From Dryas octopetala (taxonomy: Eukaryota; Streptophyta; Magnoliopsida; Rosales; Rosaceae), in assembly GCA_963921425.1 (NCBI GenBank), contig OY992835.1, forward strand, positions 23,064,001-23,128,000: a DNA stretch of 64,000 bases. Reading direction: 5' to 3'. A model generated the notes under the pieces. It was not told the DNA's origin and did no database searches. It was given only the letters and a program-made list of their open reading frames with translations. Positions 1 to 10,005 of this stretch are shown in pieces. Position 1 is the stretch's first letter. Each line of letters begins with the position of its first letter. A program made the position numbers and the translations under genes.

Positions 1-1542
1 TTGTGTAGATAAAGGACATCGTATGTTAGTCTATGAGTTCATGAGTAATGGCAGCTTATCAAACCTTCTGTACAGTAAGCTCAGAAGCCCTGTTTATATC
101 CATCTCACGAATCAAGATTTCTCTTCATTGTGGTAACTATATGCTAGGAGATATCAAATTCAAATGAAAGGTGGAAAAATTAATATATTGATGATATTAA
201 TATTAAATTTGATTGAATGCTAAAGCAAACATAAAATTTAATTAATTTATTAAATTTTATAAAGAGACTTTAGTATCATTTTATGTTGCTTGGTAGTTTA
301 TCATTCATTTGCCCTGGAGACATTTTCCTATCTTTTTGTTTCAGTAACTAAGAACTTAGACTAAAACTTCTGTTGGGAAGCATTTTGGGTTGATTTAAGA
401 ATCATCTTGCTCTACATTCACGTAGGTGAAGAAGAACAGGTTTTGAGCTGGGATGACAGGCTACAAATTGCTCTTGATATTTCACATGGAATTGAGTACC
501 TTCATGAAGGGGTATATTATTTAGTATATCCTTGTTTTGTTAGTGAATAAGAAGTATTTTTGTTCATCTTTTTCATTTGAGTTTCTTTGAACAGGCAGTC
601 CCACCAGTCATACATCGTGATTTAAAGTCTGCTAACATCTTGTTAGACCAATCAATGAGAGCTAAGGTAAGCTGGTATAAACCTCTGTTTGAATCAATAT
701 GCATTTATTGATTATATGTTACATTCTGAAATGGAGTTCAATATGCTTTTCACTATAGCAGTTTGATGTGTGAATAAAATTGAGCAACAGCTGCAAAGGG
801 TTGTTATGGGTATTAATGGTGCTAGATGCATGATAGGCTGCTGGCACATGCATGGTAGCTAATGCTGAATATTACGTTCTTTATGTCTTCATATGTGTCC
901 TCACCTTCATTCCTGTGCATTTGATAGGTTGCTGATTTTGGATTGTCTAAGGAAGAGGTCTTTGATGGTCGGAATTCTGGCTTGAAAGGTACCTATGGCT
1001 ACATAGATCCGGTATACATATCTACAAACGAGTTCACAATGAAGAGTGACATCTACAGTTTTGGCATTATCATCTTTGAACTGATTACAGCCATCCACCC
1101 TCACCAAAATCTAATGGAATATGTTAATCTTGTGAGTTTATTGCATTCTGCAAAACAGATATAATGTGTCAGTTACTATTATTGCCAAGCTCCTTTTAAC
1201 TTTTTTTATATTTTTTTTCTTCTTGTTTTTCTCCCCAAGGCCGCTATGGCTCCGGATGGTGTTGATGAAATACTTGATAAGCAACTAGTTGGAGAATGCA
1301 ACCTTGAAGAAGTGAGGAGGCTAGCTAGAATTGCTCACAAATGCTTACAGAACCTACCAAGAAGACGACCTTCTATAGGAGAAGTTTCACAGGCTATATT
1401 GAAGATTAAACAGAGGCGTCTTGCTAAAGAAGACACCATGTCATTTTCAGGTGAAGAATTATCACGGGCTGTAAGCAGAATAGAGGTTCAGCAGGTGGAG
1501 CTGAGTCAGATGGCCAGCATGAATGAGAGAGGAACTGAATGA
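1..1542 (+). CDS. CRLK1: CRLK1-like calcium/calmodulin-regulated receptor-like kinase (3' part only)
   Basis: This is the C-terminal half of a plant receptor-like kinase; its start lies before the window. Exons read 1-74, 426-511, 595-666, 928-1131 and 1240-1542, all in phase with GT-AG introns. Visible kinase motifs are VYEFMSNGSL (hinge), HRDLKSANILLD (catalytic loop), ADFGLS (DFG), GTYGYIDP (activation-loop end), KSDIYSFG and the RRRPS subdomain XI arginine. The tail after the kinase (ILKIKQRR, then SRIEVQQVELSQM) resembles CRLK1, a plasma-membrane kinase that binds calmodulin and acts in cold signalling through MEKK1 in Arabidopsis. The position that is Glu in the usual DPEY motif is Val here (DPVY); from memory Arabidopsis CRLK1 also lacks Glu there. 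The kinase family is secure; the CRLK1 assignment rests on memory of the tail. Confidence 0.8.
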
Positions 1543-1786
1543 CCACAAGATTTTTGTTTTCACTTTTTTTTTTCTTTTTATTAGCTTGTACGGTTGTACC
1601 CCTTCCTTTCAAGCTTGTCTTGAAATATATAGTTGATAGCATACAGCATAGGAATTGAACGTAAGAGAATCGATGAGCATTAGCTGATGTTATGGTTGGA
1701 AATCGATCTTGAAAATGTTTTTCAGTGAAGAAAAAGCAAGGAAAAATCAAGTTTTAACCCATCGTTTGTTTTTTGCATCATCCTTT

Positions 1787-1788
<2 letters not shown>

Positions 1789-1828
<40 letters not shown>
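1789..1828. repeat. (CT)n microsatellite
   Basis: About 20 CT units lie 3' of the kinase gene, probably just beyond its 3'UTR. It is a simple repeat, likely length-polymorphic. Confidence 0.95.
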
Positions 1829-1835
<7 letters not shown>

Positions 1836-2311
1836 CTTTGAAGCTTGTAACAGACCAGTAAGTCATTAATTCATTATTGATAATGACTCACAAGTATGGT
1901 CGTCAGGATATGCAAATTAGACAAATATATAATGAAAGAGAGAGCACTAAAGAACTTATCGCCATATACATCGAGTTTAGAAACTCAAACAACCTCACAT
2001 ACATTGCATCTCCAACATCATAAGACTATTATATATACATAATTTTGTTTCTTCCTTCTGCCATTAGCTATGGCTGATTATTTATTCAATTCTCTACACA
2101 GTCAACACAGCGTGGAAGAGAAAAAAAAACCAAGAAGCAAAGATGGTTCTCACCTCCATTTGAATTACCAGGGGTAAGTTACACTCTGGATGCAATCCGT
2201 CCGACAAACAAGCTTCTGAAAAAGAATACCACCACCAGGCCTCTGGCTCCAACAACTCTACAAATACTATTAATTCAACTCTCCCCAATTTATTTATTTT
2301 ACAATATTGCC
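1829..2311. other. Convergent 3' ends, no gene
   Basis: This is AT-rich sequence between the stop codons of the kinase (+) and the PI4K (-). It should hold their 3'UTRs. I see no coding or structured element in it. Confidence 0.6.
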
Positions 2312-4228
2312 TCAAAATTGGCATGAAGTCCCTAGCCTCTGTCTCTGCTTCTGGCCCACATTCCCTGCTTTGCGACTAGGAAAAGCAGGACAGAGCAATC
2401 TCTGGAAATTCTCAAGAAACCGCATCCATTCCTCTTCATTCATATCTGCCAGCTTCACAAAACTACTGCTCATAGGAAGCTGCTCATTAACACTCCTGTT
2501 TCTGGATGACGTACCAGCCAAATAGCCATTCTTCTGCTTTGAACCCAGGTGTCGCCAACTCTTCTCACCAATGCTGATCTTTTTCATTGACCTTGACAAC
2601 TTTGAAACATTGAAAATTTGATCCTGCACCAGGTTAACACACTCATCCAATCTTGGAAATAATTCATTTCCCTCACCCCCTTCCATGTCCTCCTCCAGAC
2701 TCTCCTCTAGTTTAGAAAGTCTTCCATTTCCACTTTTTGATGCAAAACGGAAAGTCTTTTCAATTTCCATTTTCTCTTCCATACTTGGAGTCAAATCCAG
2801 ATCCTCCTCCTCACAGTCTAGGTCAAACTGAAACTCCTCCTTGCCTCCTGCTATTGGCTCAAAATAAGACATTTCCTCTTCTGAAAGTTTCTTTGCTTCA
2901 ATGCATATTAGCTCAAGTTCACTTGGCTCCTCATCATGGCCCCGGAACTCCCTACTCATCATCTCACCAATCTCAGAAAGACAGAGACCAAAACCTGCAG
3001 CTTCCTTGAGGAAAATCGTGCAAAGAACCAAGATTCGAAGGCATGCCTCTCGAATCATGGGCAGCTCCATTCTAAGCATATCCGAGTCCCGAAAAGGGTC
3101 AAGTTTATTTATATATGCAAGCTCATCATCTGAGAAGGGAATTGATGCCTGAGGCCAATGTATCCACTCAAAGTATGGATCCTCCAAGCTTTCAGGTAAA
3201 CAAAGGCCATGATCAATGGGTACAAGCTCCACCTGACCAAACCTCCCAGCACCATCAACCTTCCTAACCAGAAGGTTCCCAGCATGCCTGTCTGTATTTA
3301 GAATCCGGATATCTAGAATCCCTATTCTATGCACAGCAGCAACAGGGAAGCTTGAAGTCCCATGATCACTGGCATCAAAATCATGAGGTACGAATTGCTG
3401 CAATGATGCAATCTTACTTGCTTGCTTTCCGTTTTGATGTATATTACCCTTCACCCCATCATTAACATTGAAAACTGAATGCGTGATCTTTACAAGAGCA
3501 GTATCAGGCACATTAGCAAAATTATTGTAATCAAGAAGGAAGGCTGCAACTTCTCTAAAACCTGTCTCCCCAACCCGCACTGATCGTTTGAGACCTGGTT
3601 GTCCAAGAGCTTTCCCAACAAAACCTTTTGGGTTGTTTGGGGCATAGGGTTCCTCATCCGTCGGTTTCACAATGGCAATATTTTCCCCATGGCAATTTCT
3701 AAAATAATATGCACCCCCAAGCCCACTGTGTACAGGAACTGGATCAATGTCATTTCTTATTGCCTTCACAATATCCACAACCAGTTGTTTTGTTCTAGCA
3801 AATTGATCTGAGTACCCCAGTACCTCTATTGGACCACTCTGATCCCTCTGCTGAAGATCCCTCCCAGTAGGTGAGAGACAAGGAGTAGATGAGCTTCTGT
3901 GCAAGAAGTTCCTGGTGAGAAGAAGCGGAGAATCATTTCTAACAATGCTGAGATCATTCTTTAACACCATGTCACCACAGACCAATGAGCTCTCATCAGT
4001 TGGGACATTAAGTGCAAGCCGTAATTTCCTCTTCACTGTGTGTGCATTGTCACTCCTATCTAGCTCTATGCCCAAAACAGAACCAGTTTCAGTCTGCACA
4101 AATACACGTCTCTTCCCAGAAGATTTTCTTCCCAATCTCTTATTCCCATGGTACTCACAATTAAGAGGTCCTTTGAAGGTTGCAACTGCCATCTGGTTAT
4201 GTACAGGTTTTTCCAAGTCAGGAGACAT
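2312..4228 (-). CDS. Phosphatidylinositol 4-kinase gamma with ubiquitin-like domain
   Basis: A single uninterrupted coding exon of 638 residues. The product belongs to the plant type II PI4K gamma family (AtPI4Kgamma5-7 type), ubiquitin-like-domain kinases tied to the UBD/proteasome system and often reported to act on proteins more than lipids. A ubiquitin-like domain lies at about 38-105 (RRVFVQTETG onward). The PI3/4-kinase domain is at about 155-440, with GGAYYF and the nucleotide-binding lysine in AIVKPTDEEP near 188, the catalytic loop NTDRHAGNLL near 311-320 and VPIDHGLCLPE near 336-346. The C-terminal tail is acidic and then basic. The start is the ATG at 4228, because MSPDLEKP followed by NQMAVA aligns with Arabidopsis starts; the open frame continues 30 codons further upstream but without an ATG. 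Family is sure; the paralogue number is not. Confidence 0.93.
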   Translation of the reverse strand: MSPDLEKPVHNQMAVATFKGPLNCEYHGNKRLGRKSSGKRRVFVQTETGSVLGIELDRSDNAHTVKRKLRLALNVPTDESSLVCGDMVLKNDLSIVRNDSPLLLTRNFLHRSSSTPCLSPTGRDLQQRDQSGPIEVLGYSDQFARTKQLVVDIVKAIRNDIDPVPVHSGLGGAYYFRNCHGENIAIVKPTDEEPYAPNNPKGFVGKALGQPGLKRSVRVGETGFREVAAFLLDYNNFANVPDTALVKITHSVFNVNDGVKGNIHQNGKQASKIASLQQFVPHDFDASDHGTSSFPVAAVHRIGILDIRILNTDRHAGNLLVRKVDGAGRFGQVELVPIDHGLCLPESLEDPYFEWIHWPQASIPFSDDELAYINKLDPFRDSDMLRMELPMIREACLRILVLCTIFLKEAAGFGLCLSEIGEMMSREFRGHDEEPSELELICIEAKKLSEEEMSYFEPIAGGKEEFQFDLDCEEEDLDLTPSMEEKMEIEKTFRFASKSGNGRLSKLEESLEEDMEGGEGNELFPRLDECVNLVQDQIFNVSKLSRSMKKISIGEKSWRHLGSKQKNGYLAGTSSRNRSVNEQLPMSSSFVKLADMNEEEWMRFLENFQRLLCPAFPSRKAGNVGQKQRQRLGTSCQF

Positions 4229-4327
4229 GACAGGAAGCAGAGAAGTGGCAACTCCCAATGCCGGCAGTAGAGGCAGCGGCAGAAGAGAGCTTCTCTCTCG
4301 AGCAGACGCCAAACTCAAATGCCGGCA

Positions 4328-5142
4328 CTAATTGAAGGAAAATGCTTGCACCGTAAACAATCATAATCAAACGAGTAGAAGACAATATGCTTCTGTGATT
4401 CTCACATTGGAAAATCTGTGTCAAAAGACTTGGTAAAAATTGCTACATCGAAGAAGCCACCTAATTTGAATGTTTGCTACATTGGAGAGGCCACTTGCTG
4501 GATATTCCAATATAACATATTCATTACACAATCTATTAATTAATAGCATGCACAACAGGACAAAATATATATATATATATATATTTTTTTTTCAACATTT
4601 GAAAAGTGGAAGGCAACAAACAAAATGTCCTTTTTAAAAAAGATTCACTGATTTGGTGACCCAAAATATATTTATATGGAACTCTCTGAAAATTCATATC
4701 ACCAAAAGCAATCTGCATCATCAAATTGCAATCCAAATTACAAAACCAAGCATCAACGTTAAATTTCTTGTCCATTAAATTCACATATCCAAAGCTTTTA
4801 TGTTCTTGTTATTTTTTTTCAAAATTTCTCCTCCAAATCAGTGACTTTAAAAAGAACTGATAATTGTTTTAACTTGTCTAATGTATACAAAATAACATAA
4901 ATAACAAAAAAAAAGCACACGCAGACAGCAAGATAATGTTTACAAAAAATTACATAAAAATACATTCACAATAATAGAATTCATAGAAAATACTCCAATA
5001 GTCCACAGTACCAATACGAAATAAACACGAAATTCAAATGCAACCAAAATTGAAGCTAATTGCGGTCTGAAATTTGAAAAGTATTTGCTAAAAAATAGTT
5101 TTCGCATTGGTAAGCTCAAAAAACCGAACGAGTGAAACTCAC
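4328..5142 (-). other. 5'UTR intron of the PI4K gamma gene (with 5'UTR exon upstream)
   Basis: On the minus strand a strong donor (CCG then GTGAGT) ends an untranslated exon at 5143. A pyrimidine-rich acceptor ending TTCAATTAG precedes 4327, about 100 nt before the start codon. The 815 bp between are AT-rich and contain an (AT)n run at about 4566-4584. The untranslated first exon probably reaches about 5345. Leader introns of this kind are common in plant genes and often raise expression. Inferred from splice signals only. Confidence 0.6.
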
Positions 5143-6480
5143 CGGAGACCGCGAGATTGGGAACCGGACGGCGGAGCTTTCCGGAGAGCCACCGCCGTTG
5201 AGAGAGGCAATCAGAGACGCCGAACGGTCCAATCGACGGCTACGATTGGATTTGATCGAACCTCAAAATCTGTGTCAGTTGTTGTCACAGTTCTGTTCCG
5301 TCCCGCTTTCGGAGTTCCTCTTTGGCTCTCTAGCCTCTCTCTAACTCCCTTTCGCGAGAAACGGAAGGGGTTTAACGAAAAATTGAAGTCCTTTTAAATT
5401 CGGTAAAAAAAATTTAAAAAAAAATACTGGCAGTAATAGTAGTGTAATACTATGCGCGCGCAGATTGTGCCACGCAGGTGTAGTTGGTTCGTTTGATGAT
5501 GACGTGGCCGCGACTGATGTCAATGGCAGTGAAGGATCAGGAGTACTAGTTACGGGGCCTTTTGTCGTTTTACGGGGAAGAATAAAGATCTAGAAACTAG
5601 AACGTTCTAAAATTAGGAATCCAGCACAGGGCCACTGATTGGGCCTCAACTAATCAATGGGCTATAACTCGGCCCAAGACCGTCTGTTAATTAATGGATC
5701 GGTGAATGGTCTCATTTCTCGGCTTAGGACCTGTCAGTGAGTCAGTGACCCAGGTACCCATCTCTCAAAACCATTTTTTCCCCTTCTTAATTTCTTATAT
5801 ACTCTTACTTGTCTTAAATTTTTATTTAGAAATATTAAATCATACCACATTTTCGGTATTACATGTCATGACCACAAGTCATGTTAGAGTTTTATCTAGT
5901 CATTAGCTTATAGGTATCAATGTGGGCTATATATTTCAATAATGGGCTGGTCTGACCTAATAGTTAATCGTCTTATTGATTTTGAAGATTATTGTCTTTA
6001 CGACACCATTGATTACACACAATCAGTCTTTGATGTGGTCGCTTGTGAAATAAGGAGTTCACAAAGGTTTGAATTTGAATATTCACATACACAAAACACC
6101 TCAATTTTTGCCTCTATGTATGGTTTGCAAATGATTGTATGCATTTACAATAGAGTTTTGTATCTGATGAAAGAATCAAACCCATGAAAACTGTCATTGT
6201 TGCCCAAAAAATTAAATTTTTTATTCTCGATGTGTGTCAATTTATTTATTGTTCTTCCTATGTTGGACTTTAAGTAATAAAGTTGAAGAATGTCCTACTC
6301 AATCTAAATAATAGTAGAAGGAAAAATGGAGGAAAAGAAGTAGTTATTGAGTGAGGAATTCTTATATTTCACAAATCACATTCTTCTTATTTATATGAAA
6401 AAATCATTAAATTATGTCCTAAGATGATTCATGTTATATTATAAAATTAGTTGACATTAGACAATGTATCAATGCACAAA

Positions 6481-6521
6481 GGAGATACTTTCCTTTGGAC
6501 AAAAAGAAGGGAGATACTTTC
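6481..6521 (+). repeat. Short A-rich insertion with 12-bp target duplication
   Basis: GGAGATACTTTC occurs at 6481-6492 and 6510-6521. The 17 bp between them are CTTTGGACAAAAAGAAG. This matches the form of the other micro-insertions in the window, a TGG(C)C-like core followed by A. Confidence 0.55.
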
Positions 6522-6975
6522 GAGTTTGTTTCATAATTGCCAAAATCAACAAGTCTTTTTCTCCTTTACCCTTTTCCTTTGGTTCACAACCGAATGTAAA
6601 CACATAACTCAAAAAATACTACTCAACTAAGAAAAGTTGAGTTTCCTCCTTTTTATGGCACAATGAAAAGGTAGTCAAAGCATTAATAATATTAGCATGA
6701 TCTTTCATTGTAAGTTTGTAACACCAGTGTAGATCTTTTCTTATCCAAGATTTTTTTGATCCAAGTCCCGATGGAGTGAATAGTTTGTCATAATAAGAAA
6801 ATAAATAGTTGAACATGATAAAGTAAAAGGTGTGTACATTTAAAACCAAATGTACAACAAAAAGACAAAAAAAAAAAAAATTACCCTTCAATAAAAAAAC
6901 TCCACACAAGTTTTTATCCTCAGTTACACTTCACTACAAAAACAGTGGAATCAGTTTCTTCCTTCCCATTCAAAT

Positions 6976-7029
6976 TCAAAGTCAAGCAAAAATCTGTGAT
7001 CATCAAAGTCAAGCAAAAATCTGTGATCC
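6976..7029. repeat. 27-bp tandem duplication
   Basis: The unit beginning TCAAAGTCAAGC and ending CTGTGATC is present twice in direct tandem, 6976-7002 and 7003-7029, differing only in the last base. No function is evident. Confidence 0.9.
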
Positions 7030-7393
7030 ACCTAATCACATTTACTTTCATTGACTCTGCCCCACCTCAATCAAAACAGTCTCACTCTTTAAAACCACCT
7101 TATTTTTGCACCAAGAGTCTCTTTCTTATAATCTGATCGGTCCCTCCTTTTCCTTACTCATACACAAACAGCCCCAATATCCCCTTCAGATTCTCTCTTA
7201 TTACAAAACCTTTTGGTCTAGACAGAGATACATACAACTAATCAACCCCCCTACAACCCACAAACCCATCCAACCAGACAATCTTTACCTCACGTGACAA
7301 AACTCTAACTCCATATCCATTGCGACCAGCAAACGCTTGCTCTGCACCACTTCCCTAAATACCCTTTTCATTAAGTCGTCTTTTCAACGCTCT

Positions 7394-7448
7394 AGAGTAG
7401 AGAGTGGGGTTGTTGGCCAAAAAAAAAAAAAGAGTAGAGAGTGGGGTT
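7394..7448 (+). repeat. TGGCC plus A-tract insertion with 18-bp target duplication
   Basis: A perfect 18-bp direct repeat beginning AGAGTAGAGAGTGG lies at 7394-7411 and 7431-7448. It flanks 19 bp, GTTGGCC followed by twelve A. The form is that of a severely 5'-truncated retroposed insertion made by target-primed reverse transcription. Confidence 0.75.
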
Positions 7449-7459
7449 TTCTTTGAAAC

Positions 7460-7514
7460 AAAGATTTATGAAAAACATTCATGGCCAAAATAAAAAAAGA
7501 TTTATGAAAAACAT
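7460..7514 (+). repeat. TGGCC plus A-rich insertion with about 19-bp target duplication
   Basis: A perfect direct repeat beginning AAAGATTTATGAAAAAC (7460-7478 and 7496-7514) flanks TCATGGCCAAAATAAAA. It lies only 12 bp beyond the previous insertion of the same kind. Confidence 0.75.
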
Positions 7515-7882
7515 AATATTAATAACTAAATATTAATAAAAGAATAATATTAAAAACCATGTCATTGCACTACATGTATAATATCACATAACATAAATAT
7601 AGTACATGACATCTCCTCCTAACATTTTCCTTAATAAAATAGGGCATGGTCTGGTCGATTCAACTCAAACACTCAAAAGTGTTGCATCTGTGTAAATGTG
7701 TAAGAGAGTTCTCGCACGTGTCACCCCTCTCTCTCTCTCTCTGTGACTTTTGCAGCTTTGCTTCTACTAACCCCTCCACTCCTCTCTGTTCTTTGCTTCT
7801 GCAATCTTGTTGGAGATAGATTCTAATCAGAGGGAGGAACTGGAGAGTTGGGTGCAGAGAGATAAAGGGTTGGTGGGTTTCG

Positions 7883-9963
7883 ATGAAAGGAGAGGGAAAG
7901 ATGGTGTTGAAATCCAAAATGAAATGGGTTGGTCTGGTTGGTCTGGTTCTCTCAGCCATATCTCTTTTTGTTCACTTTTTACTGGCTAGATTTACAGAGG
8001 AGGGTGTTTCAGAGTACCACTCCTCAATCACAATCTTCCCTCGGCGAGCCATTGGTGAAAGTTTGAATTTTTCAAAGACTGTAATTGCACTATCTCGACA
8101 AAGATCTCATCTTTCTGATTTTCATATACTCTGTTTGCTTAATTTGTGCTTGAATACTCTCATAAAGATTCATCCTTTTGTTAACTTTGATTTTCTCCGC
8201 CTCTCTGCTTATTGTCCCAAGTGTTTTTATGTTTCTGGGTTTAAAGTCCTCTGTTGAATTCTTCTGGGAAAGACTTGTTCTTTCTCTAAAGCGTGGCAAT
8301 CAATGTCGTTTTGCCGACATTGGTTCTGGGTGCAGTATTGCCCTTATTGGGATTTTATTTGCTTATTAGGCAAAACTCAGACACAATTTTTTGAATTATT
8401 TAGTTCGTTTTCTGAAGCAAGTTTGGTTTAAGTATCTGAATTATTCTGGATCTGTTTTTGAAATTTTTTTTATCAAATATTATTTCCAGTTAATTTGGTA
8501 GGTTTTGGATATTATGCGGACTTATAGTTTCACTGTCTGTTTGCTGTCTATTATGGCTTCTTATTGTCCTTTTGCTTTGGGGTGCAGAGTCCAATGTATA
8601 GAAGGCTATGGGGTCCGGCAAGGCATCTTGAGTCTTTGCATCCAGATGCAAATCCTAGAGGATATTATGCAGGTTTGGTCACTTTATTGATCTTGCTAGT
8701 GATTTCTCAATTGGTTCAATGCTTTCTGGAGGCTAATGTTTGATAATTATTGGTTAAAGTTTCCTCTGCAAAACTAAAGCTACCAAAAGGTTGATGATAA
8801 GTTGATAACATTTATTTCTTTCTTCTTCTTTCTATTCTTTTGTTTAATCTTACTTTCGGACGGTGCTTTCACAACCAGTGGGGTCCTTGGTTTAACCTGA
8901 CCAGTGTTATTATAATTAATAGTTCTTACTACAGCCCGGAAAGAAATGTTTTATGTGTAAATTGTGGATATTGAAACCTTCAGTTTTGGATTCAAACTGT
9001 TTATTTATCTATTCTTAGACATAGCCCTTAACCTTTGGGTAGGGATTGAAAATACCTAACATACTTTCTTACAGTTTGATTACCTACAAAGTTTAGAATG
9101 ATATATGTAATTTTTTTAAATATAAAATTAAACATGTGTGTTGCAGATCCCAATTCTGATACCAATGGTTTTATCTTTGTGAGGATACAAGGCGGCTTTC
9201 ATGAGATCAGGAATTCAGTAAGGGTGTCATGTTCGAATAGCCTATTTGCCATTATATTCAAATTTCATATGAGTTTACAGCTGCATCATCTTATGGATTT
9301 TTCAGATATGTGATGTAGTTGTGGTTTCTCGGTTTCTTAATGCAACATTAGTTATTCCTGAGATCCAATCAACCACAAGCAGCAAGGGCATCAGGTTTCC
9401 ATTTTGGACAATGATTAATCATTACAGTATTCAGTAATTATTCTTTGTTAATTTATTATATCTTATGTTTTTATGTAGCTCTCAGTTTAAGAGTTTTGCC
9501 TATCTCTACAATGAGGACCAATTCATGGCCGCATTATCAAAAGATGTCGAAGTTGTGAAAACCCTTCCTAAACATCTCAAAGGGCAAAGGAGAAAAAAGA
9601 ACATTCCAGTGTTTAAAGTACCTTATTCTGCTTCACCATATTACTATAAGCACCATGTTCTTCCAATTTTGAAGAAGCATTTAGTAGTTGAACTAGTCGT
9701 GTCTGAAGGTGGATGCTTGCAGGTAACTATGACTGTTCTCTCTTTTGCATTGAGTGTCCTGTGTTCTTGGTTTGATGCTATAAATGCTACTGGTAATAAT
9801 CTCCTTTTCATTTTTATGTTACTACTTTTTTTGGATGCGATGCAGGCTATCCTGCCATCTGATCTTGAAGAGTATCAGAGGCTGAGATGTAGGGTTGCTT
9901 TTCATGCCCTTCGGTTCCGGCAGGAGGTCCAGGAACTTGCCACCAAAGTTTTACATAGGTCAA

Positions 9964-10005
<42 letters not shown>

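Larger units (their letters stand above)
5350..7882. other. Divergent intergenic region PI4K / O-fucosyltransferase
   Basis: This region should contain both promoters and the leader of the downstream + strand gene (CT-rich at 7720-7745). I see no convincing gene. It does hold a 27-bp tandem duplication (6976-7029) and three of the short A-tract insertions flanked by target duplications (6481-6521, 7394-7448, 7460-7514). Confidence 0.6.

Noticed and set aside
4229-4318. 30-residue N-terminal extension of the PI4K gamma frame
   Set aside because: The frame is open but its first codon is TTG; the first ATG is at 4228 and aligns with family starts.
5107-5397. 96-codon frame on the + strand
   Set aside because: It lies antisense over the GC-richer 5'UTR exon of the PI4K gene.
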